DNA of 64,000 bases. It comes from Lycium barbarum (Eukaryota > Streptophyta > Magnoliopsida > Solanales > Solanaceae). The notes under the pieces were generated by a model. It ran no database searches. It was not told where the DNA came from and was given only the letters and a program-made list of their open reading frames with translations. The stretch spans positions 92,835,777-92,899,776 of the forward strand of contig NC_083338.1 in assembly GCF_019175385.1 (NCBI RefSeq), read 5' to 3'. How positions within the stretch are numbered: the stretch's first letter is position 1; each line of letters opens with the position of its first letter. Below, one piece after another: positions 24,575-36,551 of this stretch. A program made the translations under genes and the position numbers.

Positions 24575-25817
24575 GTAAAACATGATCAACATCGATATAT
24601 AAGCATAATGAACAACATATGAAATAGCATAAGAGGGGGAGACAATAATATCATCATCACGACACTTACTTGCCTTTCATAGGAACTTTCCATTTCTCAT
24701 ACGTATTTGTATACATACATCCTCATCCGTGTTCCATAATAGTACTCGTACCATATTTGTGCTCGTATTCGTATACATGCCCTTATTCGTATTCATATAC
24801 GTAGTCTTATCACATTCATATTCATATTCATATTATATACATAGTCGTATCATATACATAGCACATACACATATATACATATGTAGCGTACCCGACCATA
24901 AGGTTCGGTGTTTCATACATACTTGGCCAACCAAGGCTCAAGGTTATATCTACCTGGCCGTACCAAGGCTTCAGGGTTATCCGTACCATCTGCAGATGTG
25001 TGCGCGCGTTACGTAATCATATACATATATATATAAACATATGCTCTACCCAGCACCATAGGCTCGGGGTTTCATTATAGCCCTTCATAGGCACACATAC
25101 ATCTAATAGCTCGTAGGCACCTTTATCATCATTATTATTATCATCATCATTACTATCGTCATCATTATCATTACGTATATATTATAGGCTTACTTGTCAG
25201 ATGGGGAACTTAGTACAATCGTAGTACATATCGTGGATCGTCAGCTTACGAGCTTGGAATATCAATCGTTTGAAGACAACATACTTATGTAGAGAATTTA
25301 AGAATTTGGCCAAAGAACCATGCCTTATGAAAGAAGGGTTAGCCTTACATACCTTTCCGTCGGACAATTCTACACTTGCACATACTCCTCCGATGCTCAC
25401 GTTTCTACCTTTATTAAGGTCATACTATCATTAGCATCGATAATTAGCACACATGGCTAAAGCTGTTATATCCCGCATTTTGTACGTTCGGATATTTCAA
25501 GGTAGTCGTGGCAAAGTTAAGGGAGTGACCATCTTCCAAAATTATTTTAATGTACAAGTGGTTATGGATATTATTTATGAACATCATTAGTATGGAAATA
25601 TTGAGAAAGGCTAATGGTAGAAAGGAAATTTCACAAAGTAGTACATGGCAATATTGTGGAAGGCTAAGGGAAAAATGGGAATTTCACAAAAAATTTCAAG
25701 AAAGTTCTTGAAGGGACCAAAAGTTAATTATGGAAATTAATATTTCATGAACTAATGGCCATTTGGCCGTGTACATGTGGGTGTGGGCCAAGCCCACATG
25801 GATAAAATATATATGTG

Positions 25818-25825
25818 TATAAATA
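25818..25825 (+). promoter_or_regulatory. TATA box candidate
   Basis: TATAAATA about 350 bp into the LTR and 390 bp before the first donor-like site; expected place for the U3 promoter. Confidence 0.5.
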
Positions 25826-26991
25826 TGGCATATTAGTTATATTTTCCCATACATAGAAGATTCAAGAAAGTTGGAAAGAAAGGATAAGGTCGTGTGTTTA
25901 ATTCTTATACTTGAGGGACTTAAAGATAAATACAGATAAGTGGTGGAAAGAAAAGGATAAATAAGGCATGCTTGTCTTCATCTTGAGAAAGATGAAAAAA
26001 ATACTTGGAGAGAGCAAAGCAAGACCACTCCATTCGGCCATGCTTGGAAAAAATAAGAACCTTGGAAAAATTTTGATCAAAAAAAATTCTCTTCTACCAA
26101 AACAACTAAGTTGAAGGCCCTAATTAACATGGAGTGGTGGTTGGAGCAAGAAAACCTTTCCTTGTTGCAAGTTCATAATCATACCCAAGTGGAAAGTTAA
26201 GGGAAAAAGGTAAGATTCAATGTTATTTTATGTACTATGGATGGTTGTGCATGTTGTGGTATGGAGAAATGAATGAAATTCATGAGAATATGGAATTTGT
26301 GTTATGGCCGAGAATGTGTAGTTGTGGCCGTGTGTGTGTGTGATGTGTTGTGTAGGAAGGATGAATTAAATATATGTAGTATGTTGGTTGTTGTTGAAGT
26401 GTATAGAAATGGATGAAAATGCATGAAAATTCATGGAAATGTGCATGTAGTGTTGTGGCCGTGGGGTATTGTGTAGTGTAGAAGAAAATGAATCAATTTT
26501 ATTTAATATTTGGATTGTTGTCGTTGCGGATTATATAATGTAAAATGAGGAATTAATGGCATGAAAGAAAGTTGTAATCGTTGGTGGGTTATGGTGAGAG
26601 TTAATGTGGCATTAGTATAAATTCTTATGTTTGTATGAATATGATGTTGTTAATATGTGGTTATTGATATGGTTATGAATCTAGTATAAGAGAAAATGTG
26701 TTGCTAATGTTTCCACTAAAGTTGGTAAGGTGTGGGTGGCATTGTATATTGATTGGGACAATTTGAATATTATAATGTTGCTAGAATGATTGTTGGCATT
26801 GTTGTTGGTAGTGTGGCCGAGTTCCATTCTCGGATTGTTGTTGAAATTGGCCGAGTTGTATTCTCGGGGATGGTATATTTACAGGGGAGATGCTGCCGAA
26901 ATTTCGGCAGAACATAAGTGAATCTATTTGAGAAGTTAAGACAAGTGAATGACAATTAATCTAATGGTTATGTTAATTCTCTTGAATGTAG

Positions 26992-27038
26992 ATTAGCGGG
27001 TTTGGACTAGTAAGCGTAGCTAGTTGGTCGTGGAACAG
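26992..27038 (+). other. Candidate 47-nt leader exon
   Basis: Acceptor-like GAATGTAG ends 26991; donor-like ACAG/GTATGTAAGGCT at 27038/27039; upstream donor-like AAAG/GTAAGATTC at 26209/26210; downstream acceptor-like CACGCAG at 28602. Confidence 0.45.
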
Positions 27039-28007
27039 GTATGTAAGGCTTACCCTTTCTTTCTTTGGCATGTCCTAGAGCCACATAAGGTATGATGTGA
27101 TGTGCACTTTGGGGTAATTCCACTCTTGGATTCTAAGTTTGTCCCTAAAGAGTTTTGTATGTGTTAATGTCTGAAGTTTCGTTTGATATGTTTCTAAATG
27201 GCATTCGAAAGACAATTGGTACGATTAACATTTTGATTTCCAAATGATAATACGTTTAACTATTCCATTGAGTCTTTAATATATTTTGAGATGTACATAT
27301 GATTCTAAAGGCTATATTTGATTTGATCCATACGATATCCGGAAGAGATTTGTTTCTGAAGTTCTATTTGATAGGTTTCCGAGTCTGTCTATGATTCTGA
27401 TTCGTTTCAGGTATAAGTACGTCTGATATGATTGAGCTCACTATATGATTGAATAACGAGATAAGCATAAAACATTGTGTTTCTAAAAGAGTTCTGTAAG
27501 ATTTAATGTCCCCAACTTTCACGAAATATGTTTCTGAAAGGATTCTGTAAGTATGATAGCACGTTTGATGATTCCATCGAGACTTTGATATATTATGATA
27601 CGTACATATGATTCTAAAGGTTGTATTTGATTTGATCTATATGATATCCAAAGGCTACTTGATATGATTTCTGCTTCGATTTTTCAAAAATGGCTTCTAA
27701 AATACTTGTAGAGCGTTCTGTACTTCAAACGCTCGTAACTTTCTCACGCTAAGTCGGATGGATCCGAAACTTGTTTCTGAGCCTTCTGATGACAGTAAGT
27801 GTATGTGTCTATCGAGTCTTGGTTTGTGTGCATATGGTTTCGCACTACTCTACTCGTGCAAGTTTCTGTATGTCTGTTCACTGAGTCCCGGGCCAGGGCA
27901 TGTTATGTTCTCGTGCGTACCCCACTGCCTTGTTCACTGAGACCCACCAGTAGAGGGCCGAGACACGTTATATGATGATGGCGCCAGATCCGGACCGGAT
28001 CCCCTCT

Positions 28008-28235
28008 ACCGAGTCCCTTATTGAAGGGTCGGGACACGTTATCCACCGAGTCCCTCACTGGCGGGCCGGGACACGTTACATGCATACATGATATTTGATG
28101 TGACATGCATGATTTCATCCACCGAGTCCCTCGTTCGAGGGCCGGGACACGTGATGCATATGTGATATACGATGTTGACATACATGATTCTATTCACCGA
28201 GTCCCTCACTCGAGGGCCGGGACACGTTATTTGCA
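28008..28235 (+). repeat. Minisatellite inside LTR, unit near 75 bp
   Basis: Four copies of a GC-rich core (ACCGAGTCCCT, then a variable hairpin such as CGTTCGAGGGCC, then GGGACACGT) starting near 28008, 28045, 28121 and 28196, separated by AT-rich spacers. A weaker copy precedes it near 27930. Confidence 0.75.
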
Positions 28236-28552
28236 CATGTGATATGTTATATGGATTGGGCTGCACGTTCCGCATCGATATATGTGTATATATATATATG
28301 TATGGATCGGGCCGTACGTTCCGTGGCATTATTATACTACGTATGACATTGGCATTCATGATTTGTGTCTGGAAAAACAAGAATCTTGATATTCTGGTGT
28401 TTTGGTATTCTGGGTCTGTACTTCTTCTGATACATGATTCGCGTCTGGAAACTAAGTATTTGGTATTCTGGGTAATGTACGTACCTTCTGTACTGTTTGT
28501 TTTGATTATGGTTCCATTTTTTTTGTATCTTATGCCTTTCATACTCAGTACA

Positions 28553-28602
28553 TATTCCGTACTGACCCCTTTTCTTCGGGGGCTGCGTTTCATGCCACGC
28601 AG
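28553..28602 (+). promoter_or_regulatory. Hairpin/acceptor-like module
   Basis: TCAGTAC..GTACTGA, CCCC..GGGG around TTTTCTTC, CTGCG..CGCAG and an acceptor-like AG at 28602, 400 bp before the LTR end. Confidence 0.5.
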
Positions 28603-30409
28603 GTACCTACAGATGAATAGAAGATTGTCAGAAGATGTTCCAGCGAAGTTGGTAGGCTCCACTTGTTCCTGGAGTGCTGCCGAGTCAGAATATTTGTGCC
28701 GTTATGTCTGGATAATGTAGAGACTTTGCAGACAGCGTCGTGGGTTTTGGTTGTCAGTCTATAAGCGGCTCCATCAGCCGACATGTCATTCTATGTTATG
28801 TAATAAATTCTATATAATTACAGATTTTGTTAAATTTTGAGAACGATAAAAGAAAGATTTCGGAAACTTAATACGTATTTTACTTTTATTTGATTTTCAG
28901 AGTCTGAAGAAAATATGTGTGTAATAGGAATCTGTGGGTTCGCTCGGCTCCGGATATGGGGTCGGGTGCCCATCACACCCTAATGGAATTAGGGTGTGAC
29001 AAAAGCTAGGGAAAATCGGACAACTATTCCTTCACATCGTAATTCAACTCCCAAACGTCAACAAAACATCCATAATATCATAACAATGGCCACTAGTCAT
29101 TCACATTATCCATATTCCTCAATTCACCTTCATTAGTCCATACCCATGACTAGAACCTACGACTATATCCATTCATGTGCATTGCTCATCTAATGTTCTC
29201 AACATCATTTATAACACATTTGCATCACAATACATCAAGGTTCATAACTCAATTCAAACCATTTTTCAAAATGTCACTAGTCATCATTCATGACCCATTT
29301 TACCATATTTTCTACAATCCACGCATTTCAACTCTCCAATATCTTAAACAACATATAAATATCATGAATCTTACCTTAGATGTTGTAGGGGCAAGCCTTA
29401 GTCGATAATACTCCACCTTGAGCAAAACCCTAGTTTATCTCCATTTGGATTTCTTGACCTTGGATGATCCTTGATGGTTTCCTTACTCTTGATTCACTTG
29501 TTTTATGTTGTTAATCACTAAATGTCTTTGAACTCTTATGAAATAAGTGTAGAGAGAGGTTTTAGAGAGAAGGGGTGTGATGTAGAAGTGAAATAAAATA
29601 AGTCTTGGTCCCCTTATTTAATGACTTGAAACTCTGTGTTGAAGTGCACAGTGGTCGTAAACATGGTTTACGACCCGTCCTCCAGTTTACAGACCGTCCT
29701 TCGTGGTCGGCTTTAACCATTCCAGAACCAGAAACTCAAGCAGCAACATGGTGATTTACGACCATGGTTTACGAGCCGTAAATCACTTTACGATCCGTAT
29801 TACAGGTCGTATTTTAACATTTGGTCACTAGCAGAAATTTGAAGTTTTTGCATGCCAATTTATGACCTGCCAGTTTACGGACCGTATACCATTTTACGAC
29901 CACTGGCCAGTTTGCAATTGTGCAATTTTTCTCATTTCTTAGACTTTTCATTCTAATCACCCACACCCATTTACATGCATTGTTCATCCCATAGCTTGCC
30001 ATATCTTAGCCAACTTTCTCGTCTTACATCGGATACCTTTGAAATCTCGCCTAAGGTCAGCACGTCGTTTCTTGCTCATGAACATCCCACACTCGTGCCC
30101 ATCACTAGTTCATTCACTTGCGTACCAACGGAAAATTTTCCGAGGTGTAACATGTATGAGAAAATGTGATGATGAGCTAAAACCCATAAATGTGGAGAAA
30201 TTGGAGAAAAATGGTGGAATGTGGTAAATGTAGATAAATGACGATTGTTGATGCGATATTGTAAGTGTTGTTGTGAATGTTTGGTAGTTGGAATGAAACA
30301 TGGGAAAAGTAGTAGAAACAAAGGAAATGCTGCCAATTTTCCTTAGAAATAGTAGAACGTTCTTATAATCGATTAACTAACGATAGTGTGAATTCCCTCT
30401 TGAAGGTAG

Positions 30410-30462
30410 AGATGTGACATTGAAGGACAACAAGCGAACGCTAAGCCAATTAAACGGAAAAG
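30410..30462 (+). other. Candidate 53-nt leader exon
   Basis: Acceptor-like TTGAAGGTAG ends 30409; donor-like AAAAG/GTATGTGAGGCT at 30462/30463; downstream acceptor-like CCCACAG at 31164. Confidence 0.45.
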
Positions 30463-31107
30463 GTATGTGAGGCTAGTCCTTTTCTTTCTATGGTATGAAT
30501 CTTATAGCATGAATCTCTTTCTTATCCGCGAATCCCTTAAGTTCCGAAAAATACGAGTCTATGTCCATAATTAGCTACACAAGGTAATGAGTAAAGAATA
30601 GAGATTCTAATATGTATGACGTGATGATCCCATAATGTTCATGATGCCATTTATTGCTTACACTCACCTTATATGCTAATTCCTTCAAGGTGAGGCAGGA
30701 TGTCAATGATTGTTCCATAACGAAATCGGTGGATCACGACCTTACGTCACCCCGATAGAGTGGAGTTGTTCTTGAGCTTTATACATGTACTATGATAAGC
30801 ATATTATGATGAGCATATGATGATGATATTACACCGTACCTATATGGTCGGGCAGATATAAACACCACTATAGTGGGCAGCTTATACCCCGGACGCGGGA
30901 GACCTGGACGCAGGTTACCTATTATTACACCGTTCCTACATGGACGGGCAGCTTATACTTATACATTTATGCATGTATGATATGATGATGAGTATGAGTA
31001 AGACAGTATGCATTATCCCTTTTATAATTGGCAGCCAGATACAAATGTTTCATATTGATATTTCTTTTATATAGTTGTCTTATTTCATTGTTTATGCCTC
31101 TCATACT

Positions 31108-31164
31108 CAATACAATATTTGTGCTGACGTCCGTTTTCTTTGGACGCTGTGTTCATGCCCACAG
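31108..31164 (+). promoter_or_regulatory. Hairpin/acceptor-like module
   Basis: Second stem is GTCC..GGAC and third stem is CTGTG..CACAG, in place of CCCCC..GGGGG and CTGCG..CGCAG. Both sides of each stem changed together. The first stem is weakened. Confidence 0.5.
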
Positions 31165-32604
31165 GTAGACAGGGAGGCTAGCTCGACCCAGATCCGTAGT
31201 AGCTGTCAGCTGATTGAAAGCACTCCTTCGTTCCGGAGGTACTTATAATTATCCTTTCGTGTATATAGCCATGTATATATATTTTTTTGGGCAAGACGGG
31301 GTCTTGTCCCGTCCTTATGTATAGCTCTCCAGTAGAGGCTCGTAGATGCGCAGTGTGGGTTAGATGTTTTCACGATTTATTTCTATGTATGTATATATTA
31401 TTTTGATAGCCGGGAGGCTTATGCATATAAAAGTATTTTTATGTTCTTAAATGAAGGATGACTTTTCCTACGATTGGAATATAAATTGATAAAAGAGCAG
31501 TAAATGGATAAGGTGAGTAGTAGGACGAGTGGTGCTCGGTGGTTAGCCCCGGGTACCCATCGCGGCCGCTAGTTGGGTCGTGACAATAACTGTCTACAAG
31601 ACTCTACTGGAAAACATAACACAACGTGGCCGGGACGGGGCCTAGCCATACCCATTCATATGTGCGTACATATCTATATATACATAAGACCATGCTGACT
31701 CCTGGCATCTCCGAAATAAATGGAGTGCACCAACTTCAACCGCTGAGCTGACATCCTAATAGATGGATCACCAACCTATATTTGCAGACCTGCGAGCATG
31801 AAACGCACCCCCCCCCCCCAGACAATAGGGGAGTCAGTACGAATAATTTACTAAGTATGTAAGGCATGCGAATAGCGTGTACACAAGAATCATAAAAGGA
31901 CGCTGTGACATGAGAGCTAATCTGTATATCTGAATGTATTTGTATAACTTTGTGTAACTGAAAGTGCCTCTGAGGTAATATGATATGCATGTTTTCTTTT
32001 AAATATCATATACATATATCTTAATTGTTAGTGCTGAGGAACGTACAGCCTGATCCATAAATGTCAGTGTTGTGGAATGTACCCGATCCATATTTATCAT
32101 CCCATGTTCGGGGTATCATCATAACCTACCCACTGCAGTGGTGTGCACATATATGTGCCTGCACGGCCAACTATAGCATGGCTCGGTGTGATAAAATAGC
32201 CGTACTAAATATATAAATGCATGAACAACTCATAAAGATAACATCTAAATCTTTCGGAGTGACGTAGTGTTACACATCAGAAATTTCGTGTTGTTGTGCT
32301 GTGAATAGACTAACATGAGCTTAAGGTGAACATGAAGCCTGTATGACACTAAGGAGAGTATTTGGTAGTTTTAGAATGTATACTATAAGATTTTGAAGTC
32401 ATATGAATCGGAAACTAAGTTGGTCAAAGGAAGTAAAGTATAAGTTGGGAAGGTTTAGCGATTATCGAGTTAATGATTATTTAGTAATGTCTTGAGGAGA
32501 AGTTATAGAGCTCCTTAGATGGTTAATGAGGTGTTAAACAAGTTCCAATAATGTTCCGTAAGGATTGGAGATCGAACGAATCAATGAGAACAATTTTGGA
32601 AAAA

Positions 32605-32865
32605 GTTGAGTTATACGACCACTTATACAGTCTGTATACTTTTATACGGTCCGTATAAGAGTCCGTATAACAGTTACAGTGAAGGGTCATTCTTGGTGAA
32701 ATTATACGGTCACTTATACGGACCATATAAAATTATACGGACCGTATAAGGGTCCGTATAACGGTCACAGAAAGGGGCAGTCCCTGGTGAAATTATACGG
32801 TCACTTATATGGACCGTATAAAATTATACGGACCTTATAAGTACCCGTATAATTCATGTCGGGTC
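32605..32865 (+). repeat. U3 tandem repeat, about 90-bp unit, three copies
   Basis: Units marked by TGGTGAAATTATACGG at 32694 and 32784, with a diverged first copy before. Each carries TATACGG and CCGTATA boxes; perfect palindromes with a one-base centre at 32643-32657 and 32734-32748. Lies directly upstream of the TATA box. Confidence 0.75.
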
Positions 32866-32879
32866 AGATTTTTCATAAT

Positions 32880-32887
32880 TATATATA
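32880..32887 (+). promoter_or_regulatory. TATA box candidate
   Basis: TATATATA just after the U3 tandem repeat and about 245 bp before the donor-like AAAG/GTGAGT at 33131/33132. Confidence 0.5.
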
Positions 32888-33599
32888 TGTGACCCAAGTT
32901 CTTATTTCTCATTTTCCATCTTCTCCACAACTCTTGAGGGTTCTAGAATATTCTCCACACCATATCAACAAAAATCCAAGAGAAATCAAAGATTAATTAC
33001 CAAGAACCAAGAGAATCAATTGTAGACAAGCTCACTAGGGTTTGTAGAAGTCAAGATTTCCTTTGGTATTGAAGTTGGGGTTCTCTCAAGTGAAGTATAT
33101 TCATCCAAAGTTCATTCCTACATAATCAAAGGTGAGTTTCACATCTCTTTCATGTTATTAACAATATTTTGTTGTTGAATAACTTGAATGAAGGAGGGAA
33201 GAAGAATATGAAGCTCAAATATGGATTTAATGGTATTCTTGAATAACAACTTGACTTGAGTCATAGTTCTTGGTGTGCCATGAGTGTAATTTTGTTGTGG
33301 ATGATACTAATGACGTTGAGGATGTACTATGTGAAAATGAATATGGTATTATGTTGTAGCTATGGGTATGAATGACTTTGAAAAGGAGTTTTGAGGATTG
33401 AACAATGTCTAACTTGAAAAAGTCTATTGATTATGGTATTATGGGTGTTGATATTGATGTTTGGGAGTTGTTCATTATATGGAGAAAGTTGTCGAAACAA
33501 AGAAAATGCTGCCCAATTTTCGTTAGCTCTTAGTCGCTTTAGTCTAAACATAAGTGTGTTTTAAATGATCTAATTTAGTATGAATTCTCTTTAATGTAG

Positions 33600-33654
33600 A
33601 GTTGTGAGCTTGGAAGGAGAATGTTTAGTCGTAAGGAGACGCAATCTTTCAAAG
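33600..33654 (+). other. Candidate 55-nt leader exon, donor degraded
   Basis: Acceptor-like TTAATGTAG ends 33599. The downstream donor reads AAAG/GCATTT, a GT to GC change. Length agrees with the other families. Confidence 0.4.
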
Positions 33655-34024
33655 GCATTTCTCCCATATTACAATTTTCTATACATGATTCCATGACCTT
33701 CTTACATTCCAAAAGTTGAAAGTTCACGATCCTTAAGAGCTTCTTATAAGCTAGAGATAAGATATGTTCTATGATGATGATTCTATTTCTAGAAATTCCG
33801 ATGCTTATGAATGATGCTATTATGAGCTTGATGACCTTATTTTTATGATTTCATTGATGTTACTTCTTGTTGTAGTCTCACCTCATGATATTAGTTCTTT
33901 CAAGGTGAGACATAGCGACGAAGATTGTTCCATAAGATAATCGGAGGTTACTGACCTTACGTCACTCCGATAGAGTTATAGCTTTTACTTGAGATCTCAC
34001 GCATACTTTATATTATGTATATGT

Positions 34025-34235
34025 AAGAATACACCATGGCCAGTTGGCCGGGAAGCCACTACTACGATGGTAATAGTGCGCGGCTATGAGGATGATTACA
34101 CCGTGCCTAATTGGCTGGGCAGACACCACTATGCCGGGCGTAGTGGGCGGCTATGATGATAATTACACCAGACCTAGTTGGTCGGGCAATCACCACTAGT
34201 GGGCGGCGTGAGATGATTACCCCGGACTAGGGAGG
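34025..34235 (+). repeat. Minisatellite inside LTR, unit about 68 bp
   Basis: Three copies beginning ACACC at 34030, 34098 and 34165, each with a ..TTGGcCGGGCA.. core and a CACTA..TAGTGGGCGG inverted repeat. Confidence 0.7.
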
Positions 34236-34421
34236 CCCAGACACGGGCTAATGTTGATATTTGATTCAGCCAGTTTACTTATGTATATGTATATGGTATG
34301 ATGTTGTTTTAATATATGTTAGCATGCATGATTCGGCCTTAAGAGGCAATCAGTTACAGGTTATATCTTCACCTTATGTTTTCTTTGTTTCCTTATTATG
34401 TTCTTATGCATGCCTTACATA

Positions 34422-34481
34422 CTTAGTACATTGTTCATACTGATGTCCTTTATTTTATGGATGATGCGTTCATGCCCGCAG
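34422..34481 (+). promoter_or_regulatory. Hairpin/acceptor-like module
   Basis: Weakest version: TTAGTAC..ATACTGA, TCC..GGA, TGCG..CGCA and an acceptor-like CCCGCAG ending 34481, 426 bp before the LTR end. Confidence 0.4.
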
Positions 34482-36537
34482 GTAGACAAAGAGATGATCC
34501 AGACACCTAGGAGCTTATCAGCAGATATACAGGAGCACTCCACTACTCCAGAGTTGTCGCTTATTGGTATATTCTTTTGTGTACATATTTGGGGCATGGC
34601 GGGGTCCTGTCCCGTCCTTATGATTTTAGTATCCCAGTTAGAGGCTCGTAGATACTTATGTGTGGGTAGTAGATGTTATGTGATCTCATCAATGTATATC
34701 ATGTACATCGTTTTGTAGCCTTGTGGGCTTATGTACATGTGTGTGTGTATATATATGTGTTTTGAGAAGTAAATGCAGATCATTTTGCAATAAGCTTTGT
34801 GTCGAGTATGGTGTATGTTAAGGTTGAGTTTGATGATAAGTTTGATAGGTGGTGCTCGGTAGGCTAGCTCCGGGTACCCGTCATGGCCCTTTAGTTGGGT
34901 CGTGACACGTAGAGTCGACAACCTCTGAATATTATGGATCTAATATCATCAACATCTCTTACCTCTACTAGATCAATGGTCAGGAGATCAATTTAAAGAA
35001 TCATAAGCATGAAACAATATCATTATTAGGAGTCCAAAGAAACGTAAGCTTTCTAAGAATGGAATCATTATGGATAACACTCGTTCGTTCGTTTGTTCAT
35101 TCTTTCTCATATGATTCATGCCAAAAAGAATAAAAGGGATAGACTTAACATACCTGGTCTTAGCTGAACGACTCAAGAACTCAGCTCGTATCTACTCCAC
35201 GATCTATATGATAACAATAATGATACTATCGTTAATTATACAAACGATTCTCTTAATCGTATAACGAAAATTTGACTTATCCTAAAACAAAATGGGCAGC
35301 ATCTCCTCCGCTCTTCTCATTTCCCCAAACTCCATATATCAACAACAACAACCAGAACAATCCAGCAAGTATATACATCAATAACAAGATACCATATAGC
35401 AGCAACAAGTCATAAACATTTCACGACGAACGACAAGCCCAGATACAATTATCAAACACACTTCTCCAATTTTTTTCTTTCTTTCAAAATACATATCAAT
35501 GACAACAACAAAAATATACCTCAAATCAGCCCACACAATAACAACAACAATAACTTATCCGATTCCCCACAATTAATTTCATAGTTCCCATCTCACAATT
35601 TAGCTATGACCGGGAAGAATTTAAATATATCTTATATGCCAAGAACTACTCTTCTTCCACCTTTATTCACTTTGAAGAAAGCTCTGATTTGCTATCATCT
35701 GGAGGAAACCGACGTGAGTACAAACTCTTTGTTGTTCAATATATTCTTTTTGGTGTATAAACTGCATATACTTTCTTGAGCAGAGTCCCACGCACTATCC
35801 ATTCATATAGAACAAGTTCTGCATATATGCATATAGGATCCTTCTATATGAAGCTAATTAAAGAAAGAATGCTGATACATATATTACCCTTTATTTCCAT
35901 TAATTCTTATGCCACCAGAATCAGCTACTAGATTCAATAAATTGCATTGCTCATGAATTGTTTGCTTGCTATGCATACACGTGGAAAGTTAGGCATACAC
36001 TTGTCCCTTCATGCTTTTGTTTTCTAAGTCATTTGTCTCATTTAACTAATTCCTTTTTCCCAACTTAGTCAAATATTAATCATTTGTAGCACACTTCATA
36101 TACTCATCATCATAATCAAGTGGTAGAAATTTAGTCCACAGCCTCTTTATATATACACCAAATATTATTCCCAATCATCATCGTCACACTTGTTAAGTCC
36201 TAAATTATTTTGGGACCTCATCCTTGTATACACTGAGTTCTTGATTTTCATGATTGAATATGATCAAATTCTCTGAGCTAGGGTAAATTTGCTCATATTG
36301 GACAGTTCAATTTCCTAGTCCAAAAATACAGGATATTATAGCTTGGACCGTATTTCATTCAGATAAATTTCGAACCTCGACGAAACTTATTTTCTTCGAT
36401 TTTTTTAACTTCTAATCCTTACGATACAGCTGTACCATCACTCTAACCACCTATAAGCTTAGGGGATAACCTCTTTTCCATTACTAATATCATTTTACTC
36501 ACACGCTTTCCAATGCATGAAAACACGGGATGTAACA

Positions 36538-36551
36538 TCCTTCCCCCTTTA
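36538..36551 (-). other. Polypurine tract of the LARD-like element
   Basis: Minus strand TCTAAAGGGGGAAGGA-type purine run touching the LTR start TGTTACATCCCG. Confidence 0.8.

Larger units (their letters stand above)
25464..29001 (+). mobile_element. Solo LTR in LTR D, target duplication AAAGC
   Basis: 3538 bp, starts TGTTATATCCCGCATTTTG and ends TTAGGGTGTGACA, flanked by AAAGC at 25459-25463 and 29002-29006. A relative of the 20380 family but clearly another subfamily. It has a TATA box, candidate leader exon, an internal minisatellite and the hairpin module. No coding content; a 182-codon open frame at 28172-28720 overlaps the hairpin module and is not a gene. Confidence 0.92.
1..30152 (-). 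mobile_element. Tandem array of four Ty3/gypsy chromovirus units sharing LTRs
   Basis: Reading the minus strand from 30152, the order is LTR D, internal D, LTR C, internal C, LTR B, internal B, truncated LTR A, internal A (running off the left edge). Each inner LTR serves as 3' LTR of one unit and 5' LTR of the next. Primer-binding sites at 1502, 6841, 13901 and 24049 give a repeat of about 7.06 kb after removing the nested LTR in unit D and adding back the deletion between units A and B. All units are full of nonsense codons and indels. The outer LTR D ends in GTAACA next to unrelated LTR sequence, so the array entered as an insertion into another LTR. The matching left boundary is outside the window. 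Confidence 0.9.
24065..30152 (-). repeat. LTR D, outer 5' LTR of the array, split by a solo LTR
   Basis: Two parts, 24065-25463 and 29002-30152, about 2.55 kb together, with canonical ends TGTTACACCTCGG and GGGTCGTGACA on the minus strand. The sequence right of 30152 is not array sequence, so this is the array boundary. The hairpin module at 24511-24574 has fully paired stems. The U3 palindrome block at 29650-29900 is partly decayed. Confidence 0.92.
30153..31585 (+). mobile_element. 3' part of a plus-strand LTR cut by the array
   Basis: Ends GGGTCGTGACA at 31585 and is followed by ATAAC, then by sequence matching 51229 onward of the LARD-like LTR. That LTR reads continuously there, so this is an insertion within it. 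The start of this LTR must lie left of the window because the array is inserted in it. Contents: the end of candidate intron 1, a 53-nt candidate exon, tandem-like segments with ACACCGT..GGTCGGGCAG (30830-30960), the hairpin module and the LTR end. No primer-binding site follows. Confidence 0.85.
32268..34907 (+). mobile_element. Solo LTR, target duplication CGTAG
   Basis: 2640 bp from TGTTACACATCAG to GGGTCGTGACA, flanked by CGTAG at 32263-32267 and 34908-34912, where the sister LTR (near 51900) has a single CGTAG. It holds a U3 tandem repeat, TATA box, donor/acceptor-like sites, a 55-nt candidate exon, a minisatellite and the hairpin module. No internal region. Confidence 0.93.
31586..36537 (-). 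repeat. 3' LTR of the LARD-like element, interrupted and incomplete
   Basis: Segments 31586-32267 and 34908-36537 are collinear with 51229-53577 of the 5' LTR. Minus strand starts TGTTACATCCCG at 36537. It contains the hairpin module (31785-31861), with a run of 12 C at 31808-31819. A solo LTR splits it, and its 3' end is displaced beyond the window. Confidence 0.88.

Noticed and set aside
28008..28235. CRISPR-like alternation of repeat and spacer
   Set aside because: Irregular minisatellite in a plant LTR; spacers are related to each other and there are no cas genes.
28172..28720. 182-codon plus-strand frame and its 207-codon antisense partner
   Set aside because: Both come from GC-rich tandem repeats and the hairpin module of a solo LTR; no known domain.
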